NCBI GenBank assembly: GCA_936432065.2
Contig: OW386293.2
Coordinates: 65,365,965 to 65,429,964 of the forward strand
Source: Rutpela maculata
Lineage: Eukaryota; Arthropoda; Insecta; Coleoptera; Cerambycidae
Length of the DNA: 64,000 bases
Direction of reading: 5' to 3'
In this document: positions 19,835 to 34,421 of the stretch, piece by piece
How positions within the stretch are numbered: the stretch's first letter is position 1
How the letters are laid out: each line of letters starts with the position of its first letter
The notes under the pieces: generated by a model
Told to the model about the DNA's origin: nothing
Databases searched by the model: none
The model's input: the letters and a program-made list of their open reading frames with translations, nothing else
Made by a program: the position numbers and the translations under genes

Positions 19835-20500
19835 TTCACTTAGATGATACTGACATTCCCATTATAGTTTTGTATTATGTTGCAGCATTCTCTGAATTAT
19901 TTCGAGATAAAAACATTTATATTCAAACGGGTCATTCCAATCAGACGACTAATAAACTAAGATATGTTGATATAACTTCTATATTATCGAATCTATCTGT
20001 TCTTGTTCGCCAGCTATACATTTATTACCTGGTTGTGATACAACCAGTGCATTTTTCAAAATTGGCAAAAAAATTCAAGGTTAGCTGGAAGATAAAGGAA
20101 GATGATGTTCTGCGAATGTTCAAAAATTTTGTTGCGAAATTGTATAAACACGACAATGTTGAGGTCTGGATGATCTCAGAAAATTAATAACATTACAGTC
20201 GTTAAAATGGCCGGTAGAACATATTCCAACAGAAGATGCTTTGAAGCAGCATGTGCTCAGGTTGGTTCAATTTTATTTTTCTTTTTTTTCTTTTAATATT
20301 AAATGAAGATTTCGATTTTCAGGTGTTTATTACAGAGCAAACTATGGTATAGCAGTCATAAACTTAATGTTGAGGAGTTTGATATTTTTCAGCTTGGATG
20401 GGAATCATATGAAGAAGGTATCCGAACACTTATCTCCACAAAAGCATCGTCAATACCTGACGAAATGAAATGTTACCATTCAAATGGAACCAATTAATGA
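19835..20500 (+). pseudogene. Fragment of GCDTTSAF-family transposon-associated protein with probable intron
   Basis: I recognise a family of uncharacterised, transposon-associated animal proteins by three consecutive signatures: D-T-D-(I/V)-x-(I/V)-x-(V/L) at about 19850; G-C-D-T-T-S-A-F-F near 20033-20060 (in a frame shifted from the preceding ORF); and a Q-H-V-L-R motif at about 20240-20258. The coding sequence then meets a GT...AG stretch at 20261-20322 (62 bp). Removing it keeps the frame into a tail with E-E-F-D-I-F-Q-L-G-W. The N-terminal half is missing and there is at least one frameshift. The acidic D-x-D and E-A-D-type motifs of this family resemble PIN/FEN-type nucleases; that is my inference, not established. 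Confidence 0.6.
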
Positions 20501-21535
20501 AGAACTTGATTTTTGAGCATTTTTGTTTAATTTTTTTTATCATAAAAAATCAAATCAAGTCAAATCAAATCAAATGCTTTATTTCCTTTTTTACCATATA
20601 CATAGATACGGATGAGGTTCGTCATGTACAAGTGGAAAAGGCGGAAAACCACCAAGTGGAGTCCTTAATTAGTTGATTAATTGACTAAAAGTAAATTATA
20701 AAAGTTAATAGTAATTTATTAAAAGAGTAAATATATAAGGAGTGCAAGTAACATAAAAAAACATCAAATTAGGTGAAAAATATTATTGGACGTCAACAGG
20801 ACAAAAATATAAAAATGATTAAATATTTTAAAATATTTCAGTCATTGGTAATTAAAATGTATTTTTTTTAACTGTGTTTTATTTCATAACTGCAGGTTGG
20901 CACCATAATAATATAATAATAATGCTCCATCAGTATTATTGCATTATGTCAGTCCCTCCTTTTTCGACGCGTTAGTTCACGTATCTGTCGATCTTTATCC
21001 CACTAGCAATGCACTACTTGACGGCCGGCACGGCCGTGTTCAAATATCTCTATAGCCTTTATTTGTGAAACGCGACAATATGTTATATGACAGAAAATGT
21101 TCCTTAAACATCAGGGAATAGGTTGATATAAAAAAATTTGAAATCGATATCGTGAAATAAAAAGTTATGTCTGTGTGAAAGCAATACATTAGCATTTTTA
21201 TCAATTATTGCAAAACACGTATTGTTTTTTAAAATGTCATAAGTCGAATTCCGACACTTTTCTAGTATAAAGTTATTATATGGAATAAACTCTTTCAATC
21301 AAAACTAGAATCATTCACCTAAGTGCAGTAGTTTCCGAGTAATATGTTTTTTTACTTACAGATTTCTGAAATTAAATGCTCACAAATTTTGTCTCGACCA
21401 AGGGAAAAGGTCGTCAACCGGGAATATAATACGTTATTTATTTCTCTATCAGATGGTCTAGATCCCATATATTTCTACCCCGAAAACATTTTCTCCTTAA
21501 ATATGCGTGCTACGCTCGACATCCTGCTCCACTAG

Positions 21536-21966
21536 AAGAACCCTATTGTTTTTGAAGAAAATCAATCAGTAAATAAAAAAGTTAATAAATATTTAATTCA
21601 AAAAAGAAAAATTCTCTTAATTTTTGTCGCTTATACTTAAACAGAAATCTTGCGAAATGTTATCTCCATAATATATTTTTTTTTTGTTTATGCATTTTAC
21701 TAATATATATTTCATAAAAATATATCTAATGAGTTGAAATATGTATGATTGTCGAAAGATTATCACAGACAATCAATTTTCGTAGCAATATGTGTTGGTG
21801 CAGTGGCTAAAGTTTTTGAAATCCGAAGATTGTGTGTTCGAATCCCACACAGGTTGGATATTTTTTTTTTCTTTTTTTTTCATATGATTTTTTTTCACAA
21901 CAAATATGGTATAACATTATTTACAAGAAAACTGCGAAGAGTATCCTATAGAATGTGTAACAATTA
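21536..21966 (+). repeat. Partial copy of a dispersed element (inverted partner at 30840-31350)
   Basis: GAAGAACCCTATTG at 21536 and the end segment with GCGAAGAGTATCC (about 21936) both occur as reverse complements near 31340 and 30905. The two copies diverge in between. Both contain a tRNA-like segment at a similar position and both have TACTCTTCGC-type ends, so this looks like one short element family in two orientations. No coding capacity is seen. Confidence 0.6.
21791..21863 (+). other. tRNA-like segment (degenerate)
   Basis: It contains an A-box-like GGTGCAGTGGCTAAAG and a B-box-like TGTTCGAATCC in tRNA spacing, followed by a T run. The anticodon loop lacks U33 and the acceptor stem does not pair, so it is not a functional tRNA. 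It is probably part of a tRNA-derived SINE or promoter. Confidence 0.4.
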
Positions 21967-22015
21967 TTAAAAAGCTCAGTAAATTGGCGAAGAGTGCGTT
22001 TTTAGCTTGTTTAAA

Positions 22016-22127
22016 TCCTGCAGTTGCCCTGGTTCTTGATTTATATCCACTAGTTACAAAAGAAGTAGAAATATTTTTTTTTGTTAACAGTGGATATAAA
22101 CCAAGAACTAGGGACACTGCAGAATTT
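22016..22127. repeat. Inverted repeat, ~42-bp arms
   Basis: The left arm with CTTGATTTATATCCACTA pairs with TAGTGGATATAAACCAAG-like sequence in the right arm across a ~25-bp loop, with a few mismatches. It is a small foldback unit of unknown family. Confidence 0.6.
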
Positions 22128-22374
22128 CAAACAGTATATCACCAACATCTGTTTGATTAATCCAAAATGGAAAAAGTGGTGTGAGATGCTTTATGACTTT
22201 TGCAGAGGTGTATAACTTTTGTTGACTGAATTTGTTGATTACTTACTGACTTTGTTAATGATAAAGTTGCTTCTTGTGCTTTTAATTTTTCTATGAAGTC
22301 GTTTGCAAATAAGGATACAGAATGGAACATAAGAGTATGGGAAGACCAAGTACCGTTATTGCCAGAAGGATATC

Positions 22375-24962
<2,588 letters not shown>

Positions 24963-25319
24963 CCCTTTTATTGCAGTTGTTTATAATTTTCGAAATTGTA
25001 GTTATAAACGAATTGAAATAACTCTCTGGTTTTTTTATGAAATCAAAAACGGTAAAGGGGTAATGAAAGTAGATTAAAAAGCCAACTTTAAAAAAACGAT
25101 TAATGCTCTACTTCTTGCATTTGGAGGTGAGATATCTTAGTTTTTACGTTTAGGTCACTTATAAATGAACAAATCGATATTTCTTATTAAAATTTGGACT
25201 GTTAATTCTCATGCCACTGAAGTTTCGATCGATCAAGCTTGATCGAATCCGTGAAAAAATAAATTAATTGTAATTTGCAAAAAACCGTTTAAATGGACCT
25301 AATCCATGGTCGAACATGC

Positions 25320-28300
25320 TTCTTACAACTTCCTCTATACATTCCCTCTAGCTGGAACCACCCTCGGTAGCTGAGACAACCCCCAAACGAAAAAAATTTG
25401 TTAAACTCCAAATTTCATTTAGGGTAACCGAATTTTCGACTGAACATGTCTCTGACAACGTCCTCTATGCAACCCCCTTAGTCCCGTTCATCGCCGGGGT
25501 GCGGAACCCATATTTTTAGTCTTGCTACCAAACAAAAAAAAATTCGCCAAAGCCGAAATTCAATTTAGGGTAATCCAATTTTCGACAGAACGTGTCTCTG
25601 ACAACGTCCTCTATCCAACCCCCTTAGTCCCATCCACCCCCGGGGTGCGGAACCCATATTTTTAGTCTTGCTACCAAACAAAAGAAAATTCGCCAAAGCC
25701 GAAATTCAATTTAGGGTAATCCAATTTTCGACAGAACGTGTCTCTGACAACGTCCTCTATGCAACCCCCTTAGTCCCATCCACCCCCGGGGTGCGGAACC
25801 CATGTTTTTAGTCTTGCTACCAAACAAAAAAAAATTCGCCAAAGCCGAAATTTAATTTAGGGTAATCCAATTTTCCACAGAACGTGTCTCTGACAACGTC
25901 CTCTATGCAACCCCCTAAGTCCCGTCCATCCCTGGGGTGCGGAACCCATATTTTTAGTCTTGCTACCAAACAAAAAAAAATCGCCAAAGCCAAAATTTAA
26001 TTTAGGGTAACCCAATTTTTGGCCGAACGTGTCTCTGACAACGTCCTCTATACAACCCCCTTAGTCCCATCCACCCCCGGGGTGCGGAACCCATATTTTT
26101 AGTCTTGCTACCAAACAAAAAAAAATTCGCCAAAGCCGAAATTTAATTTAGGGTAACCCAATTTTCGACCGAACTTGTCTCTGACAACGTCCTCTATGCA
26201 ACCCCCTTAGTCCCATCCACCCCCGAGGTGCGGAACCCATATTTTTAGTCTTGCTACCAAACAAAAAAAAAATTCGCCAAAGCCGAAATTCAATTTAGGG
26301 TAATCTAATTTTCGACAAAACGTGTCTCTGACAACGTCCTCTATGCAACCCCCTTAGTCCCATCCACCCCCGGGGTGCGGAACCCATATTTTTAGTCTTG
26401 CTACCAAACAAAAAAAAATTCGCCAAAGCCGAAATTTAATTTAGGGTAACCCAATTTTCGACCGAACTTGTCTCTGACAACGTCCTCTATGCAACCCCCT
26501 TAGTCCCGTCCATCCCCGGGGTGCGGAACCCACATTTTTAGTCTTGCTACCAAACAAAAAAAAATTCGCCAAAGCCGAAATTTAATTTAGGGTAACCCAA
26601 TTTTTGACCAAACGTGTCTCTGACAACGTCCTCTATGCAACCCCCTTAGTCCCGTCCATCCCCGGGGTGCGGAACCCACATTTTTAGTCTTGCTACCAAA
26701 CAAAAAAAAATTTCCCAAAGCCGAAATTTAATTTAGGGTAACCCAATTTTCGACCGAACTTGTCTCTGACAACGTCCTCTATGCAACCCCCTTAGTCCCG
26801 TCCATCCCCGGGGTGCGGAACCCATATTTTTAGTCTTGCCACCAAACAAAAAAAATTCGCCAAAGCCGAAATTTAATTTAGGGTAATCCAATTTTCGACA
26901 GAACGTGTCTCTGACAACGTGCTCTATCCAACCCCCTTAGTCCCATCCACCCCCGGGGTGCGGAACCCATATTTTTAGTTTTGCTACCAAACAAAAAAAA
27001 ATTCGCCAAAGCCGAAATTCAATTTAGGGTAATCTAATTTTCGACAAAACGTGTCTCTGACAACGTCCTCTATGCAACCCCCTTAGTCCCATCCACCCCC
27101 GGGGTGCGGAACCCATATTTTTAGTCTTGCTACCAAACAAAAAAAAATTCGCCAAAACCGAAATTTAATTTAGGGTAACCCAATTTTCGACCGAACTTGT
27201 CTCTGACAACGTTCTCTATGCAACCCCCTTAGTCCCGTCCATCCCCGGGGTGCGGAACCCATATTTTTAGTCTTGCTACCAAACAAAAAAAATCGCCAAA
27301 GCCAAAATTTAATTTAGAGTAACCCAATTTTGGACCGAACGTGTCTCTGACAACATCCTCTATGCAACCCCCTTAGTCCCGTCCATCCCCGGGGTGCGGA
27401 ACCCACATTTTTAGTCTTGCTACCAAACAAAAAAAAATTCGCCAAAGCCGAAATTTAATTTAGGGTAACCCAATTTTTGACCAAGCGTGTCTCTGACAAC
27501 GTCCTCTATGCAACCCCCTTAGTCCCGTCCATCCCCGGGGTGCGGAACCCACATTTTTAGTCTTGCTACCAAACAAAAAAAAATTTGCCAAAGCCGAAAT
27601 TTAATTTAGGGTAACCCAATTTTCGACCGAACTTGTCTCTGACAACGTCCTCTATGCAACCCCCTTAGTCCCGTCCATCACCGGGGTGCGGAACCCATAT
27701 TTTTAGTCTTGCCACCAAACAAAAAAAATTCGCCAAAGCCGAAATTTAATTTAGGGTAATCCAATTTTCGACAGAACGTGTCTCTGACAACGTGCTCTAT
27801 CCAACCCCCTTAGTCCCATCCACCCCCGGGGTGCGGAACCCATATTTTTAGTCTTGCTACCAAACAAAAAAAAATTCGCCAAAGCCGAAATTCAATTTAG
27901 GGTAATCCAATTTTTGACAGAACGTGTCTCTGACAACGTCCTCTATGCAACCCCCTTAGTCCCATCCACCCCCGGGGTGCGGAACCCATATTTTTAGTCT
28001 TGCTACCAAACAAAAAAAAATCGCCAAAGCCAAAATTTAATTTAGGGTAACCCAATTTTTGACCGAACGTGTCTCTGACAACGTCCTCTATGCAACCCCC
28101 TTAGTCCCATCCACCCCCGGGGTGCGGAACCCATATTTTTAGTCTTGCTACCAAACAAAAAAAAATTTTCCAAAGCCGAAATTCAATTTAGGGTAATCCA
28201 ATTTTCGACAGAACGTGTCACTGACAACGTCCTCTATGCAACCCCCTTAGTCCCATCCACCCCCGGGGTGCGGAACCCATATTTTTAGTCTTGCTACCAA

Positions 28301-29540
28301 ACAAAAAAAAATTCGCCAAAGCCGAAATTTAATTTAGGGTAATCCAATTTTCGACAGAACGTGTCTCTGACAACGTCATCTATGCAACCCCCTTAGTCCC
28401 GTCCATCCCCGGGGTGCGGAACCCATATTTTTAGTCTTGCTACCAAACAAAAAAAAAATCGCCAAAGCCAAAATTTAATTTAGGGTAACCCAATTTTCGA
28501 CCGAACGTGTCTCTGACAACGTCCTCTATGCAACCCCCTTAGTCCCGTACATCCCCGGGGTGCGGAACCCATATTTTCAGTCTTGCTACCAAACAAAAAA
28601 AAATTCGCCAAAGCCGAAATTTAATTTAGGGTAACCCAATTTTCAACCGAACGTGTCTGTGACAACGTCCTCTATGCAATCCCCTTAGTCCCGTCCATCC
28701 CCGGGGTGCGGAACCCATATTTTTAATCTTGCTACCAAACAAAAAAAATTCGCCAAAGCCGAAATCTAATTTAGGGTAATCCAATTTTCGACAGAACGTG
28801 TCTCTGACAACGTCCTCTATGCAACCCCCTTAGTCACGTCCATCCCCGGGATGCGGAACAAATATTTTTAGTCTTGCCACCAAACAAAAAAAATTCACCA
28901 AAGCCGAAATTTAATTTAGGGTAATCCAATTTTCGACAGAACGTGTCTCTGACAACGTCCTCTATGCAACGCCCTTAGTCCCATCCACCCCCGGGGTGCG
29001 GAACCCATATTTTTAGTCTTGCTACCAAACAAAAAAAAATTCGCCAAAGCCGAAATTCAATTTAGGGTAATCCAATTTTCGACAGAACGTGTCTCTGACA
29101 ACGTCCTCTATGCAAACCCCTTAGTCCCATCCACCCCCGGGGTGCGGAACCCATATTTTTAGTCTTGCTACCAAACAAAAAAAAAATCGCCAAAGCCGAA
29201 ATTTAACTTAGATTAATCCAATTTTCGACTGAACGTATCTCTGACAACGTCCTCTATGCAACCTCCTTAGTCCCATCCACCCCCGTGGTGCGGACACATA
29301 TTTTCAGTGTTGCTACCAAACAAACAAAAGTTCGCCAAAGCCGAAATTTAATTTAGGGTAATGGTAATCAAATTTTCGACAGAACATGTCGCTGACAACG
29401 TCCTCTATGCAACCCCCTTAGTCCCATCCATCCCCGGGGTGCGGAACCCAAATTTTTAGTCTTGCTACCAAACAAAAAAAAATCGCCAGTCGAAATTTTG
29501 TTTAGGGTAAGCCATTTTCGACCGAACGTGTCTTTTATAA
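25320..29540 (+). repeat. 146-bp satellite array, left arm, ~28 units
   Basis: The anchor GACAACGTCCTCTAT recurs every ~145-147 bp (for example a shared base at 25601, 25747, 25893 and 26038). Each unit contains GGTGCGGAACCCATATTTTT, a CCAAACAAAAAAAAA run and AATTTAGGGTAA. Units are typically above 90% alike by eye. The first unit (25320-25440) is strongly diverged, and the last ends abruptly near 29540. There is no coding potential; short ORFs here are frame accidents. Confidence 0.97.
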
Positions 29541-30839
29541 AAAAAAAATTATAAAATTTTAATTTTCATCTCAAATTTTATTAAAAAATTTCAAATTTTA
29601 TATAATTTAATAAACTGTTGATAAAAATTGAAATTACAAAGGTACTTATAAACATTATTAATCATTGCATGTTATGCATTTTTGTGTATATCAATTATTT
29701 GCGTGTAATAAGAATAGAGCTACTTTTTAGCCGTACTGTACGAACGAATTATTTCATTTTTTAAATGACGTTGACAAATATCGTACGTTTATCAATACGT
29801 ACGTTTATCAATAAATTTCTCGTCATCAAGGACGAAAAATTCGTGGCACTATACAACTAGGTATTTATACTTTAATGATTATTAAACATGTTTACTTACG
29901 AAACTCCGTTGAAAATGATGTGGAAACACAAGTTTTTGAAAGATTTTCACGAGCGAAAGAAAGTCAGTCACAAGCAGTTGCTGTTTAATAGAGACCACGG
30001 CTGGACAAAATGTGTTACCCTGTGGGGGTTTGGCAACTAAAAGCTGCGACCAGTTGTATTTAATAGCTTATAATTATTAATTGTATTTATGTGTAAAGTT
30101 GGCCAAGAATTAGCCTGAGAAAAAGGGCGTTAATCAAAATTTTTGAGATATTGTACACTGAACAATTGTTACAGGTAAAGCATGATACTATGAAACATAA
30201 GATACGCTCGGTACGAGTACCAGCTTTTGACCTGCTGTGCACATAGCGTCACCCTCTATAGTCAACTTCAAATCGAGCCCGCCCGCGCCCGCGACAGTCG
30301 TGTGTCCAATATCTACCTAAAAATACATCGAAAACCGTAATATAAGACCTAGAAAGCTGACTGCAGGCAATTTTTAATATCATAGAATTCTATGACTGCT
30401 TTTGTCAGCACTTTTCATTTTGTATAAGGCCGTTATGGGTTTAAATGCTTGTAAAAACACCTCCAAAATTCATGCAAGCACGTATGATATTTTGCACCGT
30501 TGATTTTTCAACGTGTAAGCTATTTATTTTATTTTTTTTTTAATATTAAATTTTAATTCATTTAATTAAACACAATAAATAGTAGTAGTAAATAATATAC
30601 TACTTTAGTTTGATTATCTAACGTTATTCTAACGTTATTCAGGAAAATAGACAAACAGTCAAGAATGAAAAATATTTATTCTGTTATTATTTCTAGATAA
30701 ATTGCCGGATTCTTTAATGTTATTATTATGAAAAACATTTTGCATCTGCAAAATAGCGTTTTCGCAGTATGACTTAATTCAATAGCACGGGACATATCAA
30801 TGTGTTCTCTCATGGTAATTATTACAAATATTTAACAAG
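29541..30839. other. Unassigned AT-rich centre sequence
   Basis: No protein, RNA or mobile element is recognised. A direct duplication of CGTACGTTTATCAATA occurs around 29782-29812, and a GC-rich patch (GCCCGCCCGCGCCCGCGAC) at about 30278. Confidence 0.5.
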
Positions 30840-31565
30840 CTAAAAATGTACTCTTCGCCTGTTCACTGAACTTTTTATATAATTGTTACACATTCTATAG
30901 GATACTCTTCGCAGTTGTTTGTAAATAATGTTAGGTTTAGAAATTTTTAGTTTTATAGTACGAACTTAGTTGGTAAAAGACTCAGTGTAAAATAAAGTAA
31001 AAATAAAAAAAAATTGTACCATACCCTATTTGGGTTTCGAACCCGGGACCATTTGATTCCGAGTCAAAAGCGTAAGAACTACTCCACCACTTAACACGTA
31101 AAAAAACGTAAATTTTTACATTATAAGAGACGAGCTAAGTTTATATTTCCACGGTTGTATATTACATTATAAAATGTATATTTGTAAAATATAAAAATAT
31201 TTAAATATTAAAATGAAATATTATTTCACCAGATTTCTATTCAATTACAAAAACATAAAAAACAAAAAAAATTTTTTTTGAAATTTAACTCATAACATTT
31301 TTATTTACTGATCGATTTTGTTCAAAAACAATAGGGTTCTTCCTCTAGACAACACTAACTTACTGTCCAAATTTCAGTACAATCGGATTTTTCTTTCTTG
31401 AGTTATCGTGCTTACAAGAAACGTGACGGACGGACATTTTGAAAGTTGTTCAGAATTCGTTCACTAACACAATGATATGAAAATTTTTTCTCTACGAGCG
31501 ATATTTACGATTTTAGAAATGTGCCGATCAAATACAATATACTCTTCGTTTTTGCGAAGAGTATA
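30840..31565 (-). repeat. Dispersed element copy, inverted relative to 21536-21966
   Basis: It is bounded by TACTCTTCGC-like ends: 30850 region, and a hairpin ACTCTTCG-TTTTTG-CGAAGAGT at 31542-31563. It shares GGGTTCTTCC and ACTCTTCGCAGTT blocks with the copy at 21536-21966 in opposite orientation. It includes ACGGACGGACATTTTGAAAG and a degenerate tRNA-like segment. It is noncoding and probably a nonautonomous element. Confidence 0.6.
31021..31099 (-). other. tRNA-Pro-like pseudogene segment
   Basis: On the minus strand it has an A-box-like TAAGTGGTGGAGTAG, a perfect 5-bp anticodon stem TTTGA/TCAAA around the loop CTCGGAA (anticodon CGG, with U33), and GGGTTCGAAACCC as T arm/B box. The acceptor arms do not pair, so I regard it as the pol III promoter or a relic within the surrounding repeat rather than a working tRNA. 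Confidence 0.45.
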
Positions 31566-32824
31566 ATAACCCTCCATTGATTTGCTGAAAAATCTCAAGA
31601 AAATCTGAATTCGATTTCATTAAACAACACTAACGTACATTTACTGTATCGTTCGCGAGGGCGTTCCGTATACTTAATTGCAATTTTCTCGAAAACTGTT
31701 AATCCTAGAAAAAAAATTTTCAAATAAAAAAGTTAGCTCCATCCTTTATCTTCCTATGCCCTTGATATACTTGATATCTATTTCGAAAGAAAAAAAGTTT
31801 CTCGTTTGTTGTATTCCCACCTGTAAATTTTCACAGTTTATCGACATAGCCTTAGAAAAGGAATCATATTTTCTACACTTATTAAAACTTGACCTCATAT
31901 TAACACATTTTGTTAACAAATATAGATTCATCACATGGTAAAAATTTGAGATTAATTCGTTGTCCCGTTTTTTAGTTAGAGCGAGTTAATAGAGAAAATA
32001 ATTGTATCTATTATTTTACAATTTTCTCACATTTTTTTGCTCTATCTTTTGTCTCGAACAACCAAAAGAGTCGTAATTTTTTATTTTATCGAAGGATAAG
32101 CTTCTAAACACTTCGGTTAAGGTAATTTTAGTTTACATCTAAACTAAAAATTGACCGCTGAATTAGTTGACTTTTACGTGACGCAACAGCGGGAACTGCA
32201 GTAAGGGGAGGTATGCGTGAGAGCGTATCTCTATTTCTTAGTATCATGCAGGTAAAGTAAATATTTTGGTACGAGGATTATTGAAAAGTCTTGCTCTAAA
32301 AAATATATATTTAATAAAAGGAAAAACATTGACGCTTATGGAGTTTTAAAACTTTGAACGTCCGCATCTCGCTTCGAGAACCTTAAAGGATTGTAATTTT
32401 CCGTTGTATTTTAGCGTTCAACGACCGATATTTCAAAAACGAGCATTTACATCGAAAAATACATCTCTTACAATATTGTAGTGTAAAGTTTCCCGCTTAC
32501 AATATACTTTTAGAATGTATGGACATAACATAACGTAGGGAAATTAATAAATAATGTAAAACAATCCACAGATCTAACATGCTGCAGCCGACCGTCGCGC
32601 GTCGATCTCCCTCCCTTGCGTTGCACGTCCCGCGAATGTCAGTTTTCTATATTCTGTGAAAACGGATTGTAACTTACAACTAAGTACTGTGACTTGCATT
32701 TTATTGTCTTTTTTTTGTTATTGTTTTTTATTTAACAATAAGATTACTGAAATACTACTGAAATATTACTGAAATACCAAGAAAACAGATGTACCTGTTC
32801 GAATGTTCACTTGAACGAATTTCA
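31566..32824. other. Noncoding centre sequence; 32290-32645 has an inverted partner
   Basis: There are no genes. The block 32290-32645, including CAATCCACAGATCTA, CGATCTCCCTCCCTT and GCGTTCAACGACCGATATTTC, is repeated in reverse complement at 44765-45065 with moderate divergence. It is either a piece of the giant inverted repeat that survived inside the centre or two inverted copies of one element. Confidence 0.6.
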
Positions 32825-33105
32825 TATGATAAAATTACATAAAAACAATATTTTTAAGAAAAAGTTTTTTGAAAAAACTGCACTAAAAAGTAAAAATATA
32901 TTTTTTAAAATTCATACACCTGGAAACCAAAAGCTTTGCGGATGGTCATATGGCACTATTGCATAGCTACTTTGCCCAATTGACCGCCCCCAAAGCTTTT
33001 GATTTCCAGATGCATGAATTTTCAAAAATTATTTTTACTTTTTAGTGAAGTTTTTTCAAACAAAAGCTTTTTCTTAAAAACATTTATTTTATATAATTTT
33101 ATTTT
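32825..33105. mobile_element. Foldback MITE-like palindrome, ~280 bp
   Basis: Arms of ~110 bp pair imperfectly: AAAAGCTTT with AAAGCTTTT around a ~60-bp loop, flanked by CTAAAAAGTAAAAATA and its complement. It is noncoding and of unknown family. Confidence 0.65.
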
Positions 33106-33880
33106 TTACTTTTTAGTCTACTCATATTACAGACAGAGAGACAAAATCTTTTCGTTTGATATAAATGGCAAGGGAGCCGTGAAGAAAAAGTTAATTTGCC
33201 ATCCTAGGGTGTCCGCCATATTGGATTTATAATTTCGTTACATAGTTTATCGTATTTTACTCGTCAAACCTTCATTTGATATTCATATCAAGGGGGTTGT
33301 GAAGAAACAGGGGATCCGCCATCTTGGGACGTCCGCCATATTGGATTTAGACCGATAATGGCTATACTATGTTGCATTGTCACCAGACTTATACACGTGT
33401 GCCAAATTTTAAAGCTCTAGCTTAGTTAGAAATAGCCGAAATTTTGATTGCAAGATTTGACCTAAACAAACTAACATACATACAAACATTGCAAGCTAAA
33501 TAAAAGCTTTTAAAAAAGAAAAATGAATGGACTTAGGCACACAATTTATCTGGTAATATTTCCCGGCAACGATAGTATAGTATCGTTAACAGCAAATATT
33601 ACCAGAAAAATGGTACGCCTAAGTGGATTTGTAGTTTTTATTAATTGTTCCTTTTCATATGAAAAGTGAGTGAACGTTCGAAACTTCAGGTATATAGAAA
33701 ACAGACAGGTGTTACAAGGAATTACAAAAAGTACGTACGTACTTACTACACTTTCTAGTTATATTATTCTGACGATACAAATTGTAAAAATCTTAAAAAA
33801 ATATGTGAATGAAACGGAACAAATTAACAATATTATGAGGTAAAGCAAACAACATGCTTATATCTACAGTGTGTCCACGG
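33106..33880. repeat. Noncoding repeat with two CCGCCATATTGGATTTA units
   Basis: GTCCGCCATATTGGATTTA occurs at about 33209-33227 and again at about 33331-33349, each preceded by a GTGAAGAAA block, so ~120 bp is tandemly duplicated. The remainder contains a small hairpin GTATAGTATCG region at 33560-33590. No gene is present. Confidence 0.55.
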
Positions 33881-34335
33881 ATGGTTACCGTCTGCCAGTC
33901 GATAATCGAATCGACCATATAAGTACAACATTTTTTTCTCTCTGGAACTTTTTGGCATGGTGGGGGGATAGGGAGGGGGGGACATTTATTTTTAAATCGA
34001 ATGATCATCGATATCTGTCCGCATAGGTAGTCAGCATATGTACTTCACATACCCCAATTACGTTGGCAGTCGAAACTTCCGGTCGGCGCGCGCGTTAACC
34101 GGAAATAGAAACTATTTTTTTTTCTATTTGTGGTTAACGCGCGCGCCGATCGGACGTTTCATCTGCCAGCGTAATTGGGGTATGTGAAGTACATATACTA
34201 ACTACCTATGCGGACAGATATTGATAATCATTCAATTAAAAAATACATGCCCCCTCCATACCAAAAAGTTCCAGAGAGAAAATAATTTTGTACTTATATG
34301 GTCTCTTCGATTACCCACTGGCAGGCGGTAACCAT
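33881..34335. mobile_element. Foldback element, ~455 bp, ~215-bp arms
   Basis: The left arm (33881-34107) and right arm (about 34122-34335) are reverse complements. They include CGGTCGGCGCGCGCGTTAAC against GTTAACGCGCGCGCCGATCGG and TACTTCACATACCCCAATTACG against its complement. The short loop is itself partly self-complementary, so the whole unit can form one long hairpin. It is noncoding and no target duplication is evident. Confidence 0.8.
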
Positions 34336-34409
34336 TCATCGTCGAATTTGCACGCTATTTCCTAGACTAAAAGGAATATATACGAAAATTGGTAGTAGCC
34401 ACTTAAAAT

Positions 34410-34421
34410 ACTAATAGCCTA
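34410..34421 (+). repeat. 12-bp direct repeat, left border of the 703-bp array
   Basis: ACTAATAGCCTA here is repeated in the same orientation at 43110-43121, exactly at the far end of the array. It reads as a target-site duplication of the whole array. Confidence 0.7.

Larger units (their letters stand above)
17821..21535. mobile_element. Large palindromic (foldback-like) transposon copy
   Basis: The left arm (17821-19421, about 1.6 kb) and right arm (20172-21535, about 1.36 kb) are reverse complements with scattered indels. For example, the segment with ATATTCCCGGTTGACGACC at about 17918 pairs with its complement near 21411. The arms enclose a 0.75-kb loop containing a SINE. Each arm includes the 3' part of the same gene (the Q-H-V-L-R region), so the structure is a head-to-head duplication of a gene-bearing element rather than simple terminal repeats. 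No clear target duplication was found. Confidence 0.8.

Noticed and set aside
33793..34008. Antisense ORF of 71 codons
   Set aside because: It overlaps the arm of a foldback element and has no recognisable domain.
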